Positions 34,392 to 37,647 of a stretch of DNA of 37,647 nucleotides are shown one piece after another. The first letter of the stretch is position 1. Each line of letters opens with the position of its first letter. The notes beneath the pieces are model-generated. The model did not search any database and was not told where the DNA came from. It saw only the letters and a program-made list of their open reading frames with translations. The DNA lies in assembly GCF_000337135.1 (NCBI RefSeq), contig NZ_AOIN01000093.1, positions 6,056 to 43,702 on the forward strand, in the 5' to 3' direction. A program made the translations under genes and the position numbers. Source of the stretch: Natrialba chahannaoensis JCM 10990 (GTDB lineage Archaea > Halobacteriota > Halobacteria > Halobacteriales > Natrialbaceae).

Positions 34392-34510
34392 ACGACACAG
34401 TTCTCAGGAGAGCGGATTAAACGCTTCGAACACCTGTGGCTGGGAGCCGGTGCTGTCGACGACGGTGTAGCCGATACTGCCGACAGGAAATGACGACGAT
34501 AGTGGCGGCG

Positions 34511-34546
34511 GTTGCCATATACGACGATGTTGCCATACATGATGAA
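34511..34546. repeat. 18-bp imperfect direct repeat upstream of the L44e cluster
   Basis: GTTGCCATATACGACGAT (34511-34528) is followed at once by GTTGCCATACATGATGAA (34529-34546), identical at 14 of 18 positions. It lies in the 248-bp divergent gap about 95-130 bp before the L44e start and could be a regulator site. Confidence 0.55.
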
Positions 34547-34596
34547 ACGCGCGCTCGCGCGAGAATCGCTCTTGCCGCCGACGACGAACCAAACGG

Positions 34597-34606
34597 GTTT
34601 TAAACA
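34597..34606 (+). promoter_or_regulatory. TATA-type promoter of the L44e-S27e-aIF2-alpha cluster
   Basis: GTTTTAAAC is centred about 39 bp upstream of the L44e ATG at 34640, which predicts a short leader of roughly 10-13 nt. GTGAGAT just before the ATG is at best a weak ribosome-binding site. Confidence 0.4.
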
Positions 34607-34639
34607 GCGCTGTCTTAGCCCACGTCAAGTGAGATAACC

Positions 34640-34921
34640 ATGCAGATGCCACGCCGATTCAATACGTACTGCCCGCACTGTAACGAACACCACGAACACG
34701 AAGTCGAGAAGTCCCGATCAGGGCGTTCCTCCGGTATGAAGTGGGACGCTCGCCGAACCCGACGCAACACCGCCTCGATCGGTAACTCCGGTCGTTTCTC
34801 GAAGGTTCCCGGTGGCGAGAAGCCAACCAAGAAGACCGACCTCAAGTACCGTTGCAACGAGTGTGGCAAAGCCCACCTCCGCGAGGGATGGCGCGCCGGC
34901 CGACTCGAGTTCCAGGAGTGA
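34640..34921 (+). CDS. rpl44e: Large-subunit ribosomal protein eL44 (L44e)
   Basis: A 93-residue basic zinc-ribbon protein of the large ribosomal subunit, present in archaea and eukaryotes. The family N-terminus [20 protein letters not shown] carries the first C-x2-C knuckle; the second is [10 protein letters not shown] near residues 74-80. Basic stretches [11 protein letters not shown] and [13 protein letters not shown] bind rRNA near the tRNA exit site. The strong positive charge contrasts with the acidic proteins around it, as usual for ribosomal proteins in haloarchaea. It is the first gene of the cluster, followed by S27e after 5 bp. Confidence 0.97.
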   Translation: MQMPRRFNTYCPHCNEHHEHEVEKSRSGRSSGMKWDARRTRRNTASIGNSGRFSKVPGGEKPTKKTDLKYRCNECGKAHLREGWRAGRLEFQE

Positions 34922-34926
34922 TTTCA

Positions 34927-35100
34927 ATGGCAGGAAATTTCTACAGCGTTCGATGCAGTGACTGCGAGAACGAACAGACCGTCTTCGGCAAGGCCTCCAC
35001 GGAAGTCGCCTGTGCCGTCTGTGGTACGACGCTCGCGCGACCGACCGGTGGCAAAGCCGAGATCGAACACGAGATCGTCGAAACCGTCGAGTCACGATGA
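34927..35100 (+). CDS. rps27e: Small-subunit ribosomal protein eS27 (S27e)
   Basis: A 57-residue zinc-ribbon protein of the small ribosomal subunit. It begins [20 protein letters not shown] with the first C-x2-C, and has the second in [20 protein letters not shown]. It is the expected archaeal length. The ATG at 34927 is 5 bp past the L44e stop; the in-frame upstream extension lies in L44e and is not real. Its stop overlaps the aIF2-alpha ATG by 4 bp (ATGA), so the two are translationally coupled. Confidence 0.96.
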   Translation: MAGNFYSVRCSDCENEQTVFGKASTEVACAVCGTTLARPTGGKAEIEHEIVETVESR

Positions 35101-35897
35101 AGTACAGCGGCTGGCCCGACCCCGGCGAACTCGTCGTCGGCAAGATCGACGAGATCGAAGATTTCGGTGTCTTCGTCGATCTCGAGGAGTATGAGGACAA
35201 ACGCGGCCTGATCCATATCTCCGAGGTCGCCAGCGGATGGATCAAGAACGTCCGCGATCACGTCCGTGAGGGCCAGATCGTCGTCTGCAAGGTCCTAGAC
35301 GTCGACGAGGAGTCCCAGCAGATCGACCTCTCGCTCAAGGACGTCAACGACCACCAGCGCTCGGAGAAGATCCAGCAGTGGAAAAACGAGCAGAAGGCCG
35401 ACAACTGGATGGATCTGGCGACCGGCGACGATGTTGGTGACGAGGAGTTCACTGCCATCGCAAACGAACTCATCGGCGCACACGGCAGTCTCTATGAAGG
35501 CTTCAAGCAGGCTGCGATCCACGGCCGTGAAGCACTCGAGAGCACCGAGCTCACGGACGACGAGATCGAATCGCTCGTCGAAACCGCTCGCGAGAACGTC
35601 TCGGTGCCGTACGTCAACGTCACCGGCTACGTCGATCTCGAGAACCCATCGGCAACCGGTGTCGACGGCATCCGCGAGGCACTGGAGGCCGCCGAAGGAA
35701 ACGGCGAGGTGCCGGAGGAAGTCGACCTCGAAGTCACCTACGTCGGCGCACCCGAGTACCGAATTCGGGTTCAGGCACCGAACTACAAGACTGCCGAGGC
35801 CCAACTCGAGGAGAGTGCTGATCGCGCGATCGCTGCGATTCAGGACCACGATGGCGATGGCGAGTACCACCGCGAGCGGCGGACTGACGAGGAGTAG
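35097..35897 (+). CDS. eif2a: Translation initiation factor aIF2 subunit alpha
   Basis: A 266-residue alpha subunit of archaeal IF2, the trimeric GTPase that brings initiator Met-tRNA to the small ribosomal subunit. An N-terminal S1/OB domain (about 8-85) has [40 protein letters not shown] and [17 protein letters not shown] helical domain follows, then the C-terminal alpha/beta domain ([45 protein letters not shown]) that contacts the gamma subunit. An acidic haloarchaeal tail ends the protein. It is interesting in context that its cargo, initiator tRNA-Met, is encoded about 1.7 kb upstream on the other strand. Identification secure. Confidence 0.97.
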   Translation: MKYSGWPDPGELVVGKIDEIEDFGVFVDLEEYEDKRGLIHISEVASGWIKNVRDHVREGQIVVCKVLDVDEESQQIDLSLKDVNDHQRSEKIQQWKNEQKADNWMDLATGDDVGDEEFTAIANELIGAHGSLYEGFKQAAIHGREALESTELTDDEIESLVETARENVSVPYVNVTGYVDLENPSATGVDGIREALEAAEGNGEVPEEVDLEVTYVGAPEYRIRVQAPNYKTAEAQLEESADRAIAAIQDHDGDGEYHRERRTDEE

Positions 35898-35939
35898 CCG
35901 ACTGAAACGGCAATCCCCGCTTCACCAACAATACTACCA

Positions 35940-36122
35940 ATGAAATCTGATATCCGGGTGTGTTCGGCGTGGCGCGAGCGACACGACCGCCCGCGATATT
36001 CCCTTTCTGCAACGTGTCCGGACTGTGGCGCTGACACCGAAAACAGCGCCCCGGCACCCTTCGATCCCGAAGATCCCTACGGCGAGTACCGACGCGCTCT
36101 TAAACGTCGCCATCGCTGCTAG
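35940..36122 (+). CDS. nop10: H/ACA RNP protein Nop10
   Basis: A 60-residue Nop10: MKSDIRVCSAWRERHDRPRY, then TCPDCGADTENSAPAPFDPE and YGEYRRALKRRHRC. Nop10 is a small core protein of archaeal H/ACA ribonucleoproteins that direct pseudouridine formation in rRNA together with Cbf5, Gar1 and L7Ae. The C-x2-C in the zinc-ribbon part and the PxPFxPEDxYxxYRR linker are family hallmarks. It is 42 bp after aIF2-alpha and 5 bp before the PAC2 gene, the usual archaeal cluster order. Confidence 0.96.
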   Translation: MKSDIRVCSAWRERHDRPRYSLSATCPDCGADTENSAPAPFDPEDPYGEYRRALKRRHRC

Positions 36123-36127
36123 GGTAT

Positions 36128-36895
36128 ATGGACGAACTCGACATCGACGCGGTCGCCGAACTCGAACTGGACGACCCCGTACTCGTCGAGGGGTTGCCGG
36201 GTGTCGGACACGTTGGGAAACTCGCCGTCGACCACCTGCTGGAGGAGCTCGAAGGCGAGAGTACGCTCGTTCGACGGGTGTACTCCCGCGAGTTCCCGCC
36301 ACAGGTGACCGTCGAAGACGGCGTCTCGGAACTCACCTGTGCCGAAATCTACGCGGTATCCCCGCCGGAGGGGCGCGATTTGCTCTTGCTGACCGGCGAT
36401 CATCAGGCGCAGACGAACGATGGCCACTACGTGCTGACGAGTGCGTTCCTCGACATCGCCGAGGAGTTCGGCGCGTCCGAGGCGTTCGCACTCGGGGGTA
36501 TTCCGACGGGCGAGCTCATCGACGAGTACGCCGTCGTGGGGGCCATGACAGCGGAGTCGATGCGCGAGGATCTCGAGGAGGCCGGCGTCGAGTTCAGAGA
36601 GGACGAGCCGGCGGGCGGTATCGTCGGTGTCTCGGGTCTACTGCTCGGCCTCGGCGCGCGTCGCGAGTTCGAGGTGGCGTGTCTGATGGGCGAGACGAGC
36701 GGTTACCTCGTCGATCCGAAAAGTGCCCGCGCCGTGCTCGAGGTGTTAGAAGCAGTACTCGAGATCGACCTGGATTACGAGACGCTCGATGAGCGTGCTG
36801 AGGAGATGGAAGACGTTATCGGGAAGATTCAGGAGATGGAACAGCAACAGCAGATGGACGTGCCGACGGACGACGACCTGCGGTATATCGGCTGA
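36128..36895 (+). CDS. PAC2-family protein (proteasome assembly chaperone-like)
   Basis: A 255-residue cytosolic acidic protein of the PAC2 family, related to archaeal PbaB-type proteasome assembly chaperones. Family stretches include PVLVEGLPGVGHVGKLAVDH near the start, DLLLLTGDHQAQTNDGHYVL and EAFALGGIPTGELIDEYAVV. GGIVGVSGLLLGLGARREFE and CLMGETSGYLVDPKSARAVL follow. The C-terminus is a helical, Gln-rich tail (IQEMEQQQQMDVPTDDDLRY) that may contact the proteasome ring. It closes the L44e-Nop10 cluster. Fold assignment is good; the exact partner is inferred from homologues. Confidence 0.88.
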   Translation: MDELDIDAVAELELDDPVLVEGLPGVGHVGKLAVDHLLEELEGESTLVRRVYSREFPPQVTVEDGVSELTCAEIYAVSPPEGRDLLLLTGDHQAQTNDGHYVLTSAFLDIAEEFGASEAFALGGIPTGELIDEYAVVGAMTAESMREDLEEAGVEFREDEPAGGIVGVSGLLLGLGARREFEVACLMGETSGYLVDPKSARAVLEVLEAVLEIDLDYETLDERAEEMEDVIGKIQEMEQQQQMDVPTDDDLRYIG

Positions 36896-36907
36896 GTCGG
36901 CGAACAG

Positions 36908-36943
36908 ATTTCCTCTTTTCCTGTTTTCTTGTGCTCTTGTTTG
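36908..36943 (+). terminator. T-rich probable terminator after the translation cluster
   Basis: Repeated T-tracts (CCTCTTTTCC, TGTTTTCTTG, CTCTTGTTTG) follow the PAC2 stop by about 12 bp. T-rich runs without a hairpin are the usual archaeal termination signal. Confidence 0.55.
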
Positions 36944-36985
36944 TAGACGGGTTCCGAAAATGAGTTATAATGCACAGGTTGAACG

Positions 36986-37145
36986 GTGACTACTCACCAG
37001 TTTGATGACTATTTCGCAGCTCGACGAGTCAGTGAATTACGCTATTCTATCAGACACTTGGGAAATTTTGAGGACATCGATGGCCTCGTCGAGAACGACC
37101 CAGTTGAAGATGTGCTGAGGAGAGTGTCGTGCGTCTCGACTCGCG
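36986..37145 (+). pseudogene. Possible gene remnant, unrecognised
   Basis: From GTG 36986 about 53 codons read like protein (beginning VTTHQFDDYFAARRVSELRY, continuing HLGNFEDIDGLVENDPVEDV). The frame then runs, with a change to Arg/Ser/Cys-rich residues, across the stop of the minus-strand gene. The composition is AT-richer than the cluster to its left. It could be the 5' end of a truncated gene, or chance. Confidence 0.25.
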
Positions 37146-37647
37146 TTAGTACTCGTCACGATCGAAGTTCCCTTTTGGTTTGCCGTATCCCTCGATGTCG
37201 TACTGTTTGGGCGGTATTTCACCCATGTTCCGGTACACGTCTCTGATCTGGCAGATGAGGTTGTTGATCAGAAATCCCCGGAAGTCCTCGGGGTAGACGA
37301 AGTCCTCGGGCACTTCTACGAACGGAGGCACCATCGGGGTGATCTGTGTGGTTCCCTCCGAACAGCTCGCTGGCGTCCCAGTCGTGTAAGTCTCCTCGAT
37401 GTCCTCCTTCGAATAGTAGATGTACATGTCCGGGAGGACTTCGACAACTTCGTTCTCGTCGTTGATACAGAACCCCTTCATGATCAGGGCGATCCGAGGT
37501 TCTCCCTCGAATTCGACTCTGCCTTCGGTTATCCCGTACTCCTGTTTAGTTCGTTCTGGATTAATCAGCGCGTGGTAGTACTCTCGGAAGGCCTCGTCGA
37601 ACTGGTCGAGCGGCATCTTCTCGAGGGCGTCGATCCCACGTCGCAAC
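37146..37647 (-). CDS. Unrecognised protein, 5' end cut by the window edge
   Basis: At least 166 residues on the minus strand ending in FDRDEY; the true start is probably beyond the right edge, since the only start codon inside is TTG at 37646. The product looks soluble and acidic with many aromatic residues (for example VLPDMYIYYSKEDIEETYTT, FVYPEDFRGFLINNLICQIR, DVYRNMGEIPPKQYDIEGYG). Two cysteines occur in FCINDEN and SCSEGT. I recognise no family. The region is less G+C rich than the preceding cluster and begins after a terminator, suggesting accessory DNA. Confidence 0.7.
   Translation of the reverse strand, partial: LRRGIDALEKMPLDQFDEAFREYYHALINPERTKQEYGITEGRVEFEGEPRIALIMKGFCINDENEVVEVLPDMYIYYSKEDIEETYTTGTPASCSEGTTQITPMVPPFVEVPEDFVYPEDFRGFLINNLICQIRDVYRNMGEIPPKQYDIEGYGKPKGNFDRDEY

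Overview
The window looks like the chromosome of a halophilic archaeon (class Halobacteria). Most proteins are strongly acidic and G+C is high across the central genes. Promoters look archaeal, with TATA-like boxes about 25-30 bp upstream of ATG. Secretion signals are twin-arginine lipoprotein signals. The translation cluster L44e, S27e, aIF2-alpha, Nop10 and a PAC2-family protein is typical of archaea. I cannot name the species from sequence alone.

Layout: 1-870 is an AT-richer accessory patch on the minus strand. It encodes a small deaminase-type toxin domain followed by an overlapping SUKH/SMI1-KNR4 immunity-like gene, which appears to stop early at an in-frame TAG. 909-9756 holds housekeeping and metabolic genes: alpha/beta hydrolase, NAD synthetase, a thiolase with its DUF35 OB-fold partner, M42 aminopeptidase, TrkA potassium-regulation protein, a START/SRPBCC protein divergent from a short thioredoxin-reductase-like flavoprotein, and a membrane protein. 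9986-17198 has an orphan NIS siderophore synthetase (IucA/IucC family), a DUF1269 membrane protein, CoaBC, a winged-helix membrane protein, a purine phosphoribosyltransferase-like protein and two haloarchaeal hypotheticals.

17534-32400 is the centrepiece: two complete, divergently transcribed Opp/Dpp-type ABC importers. Each has the order binding protein, permease B, permease C, ATPase D, ATPase F. Their binding-protein genes face away from a 509-bp AT-rich control region holding likely leaderless promoters for both and a cluster of ACAAT/ATTGT inverted sites. Several subunits have unusual extra segments: four extra membrane helices on one permease, a roughly 95-residue insert in one ATPase, and a cysteine motif split by about 100 residues in both F-type ATPases.

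32519-34391 has small membrane proteins (one GtrA-like), an initiator tRNA-Met whose 3' half is copied twice downstream as foldback repeats, and a small conserved haloarchaeal protein. 34640-36895 is the conserved translation/RNP cluster. After a T-rich likely terminator, the composition shifts again and the window ends inside an unrecognised minus-strand gene.

The most interesting candidates are the archaeal deaminase/SUKH pair, the twin peptide-type importers with unusual subunits and shared control region, and the tRNA-derived foldback repeats. All functional calls come from reading the sequence; no database search was run.
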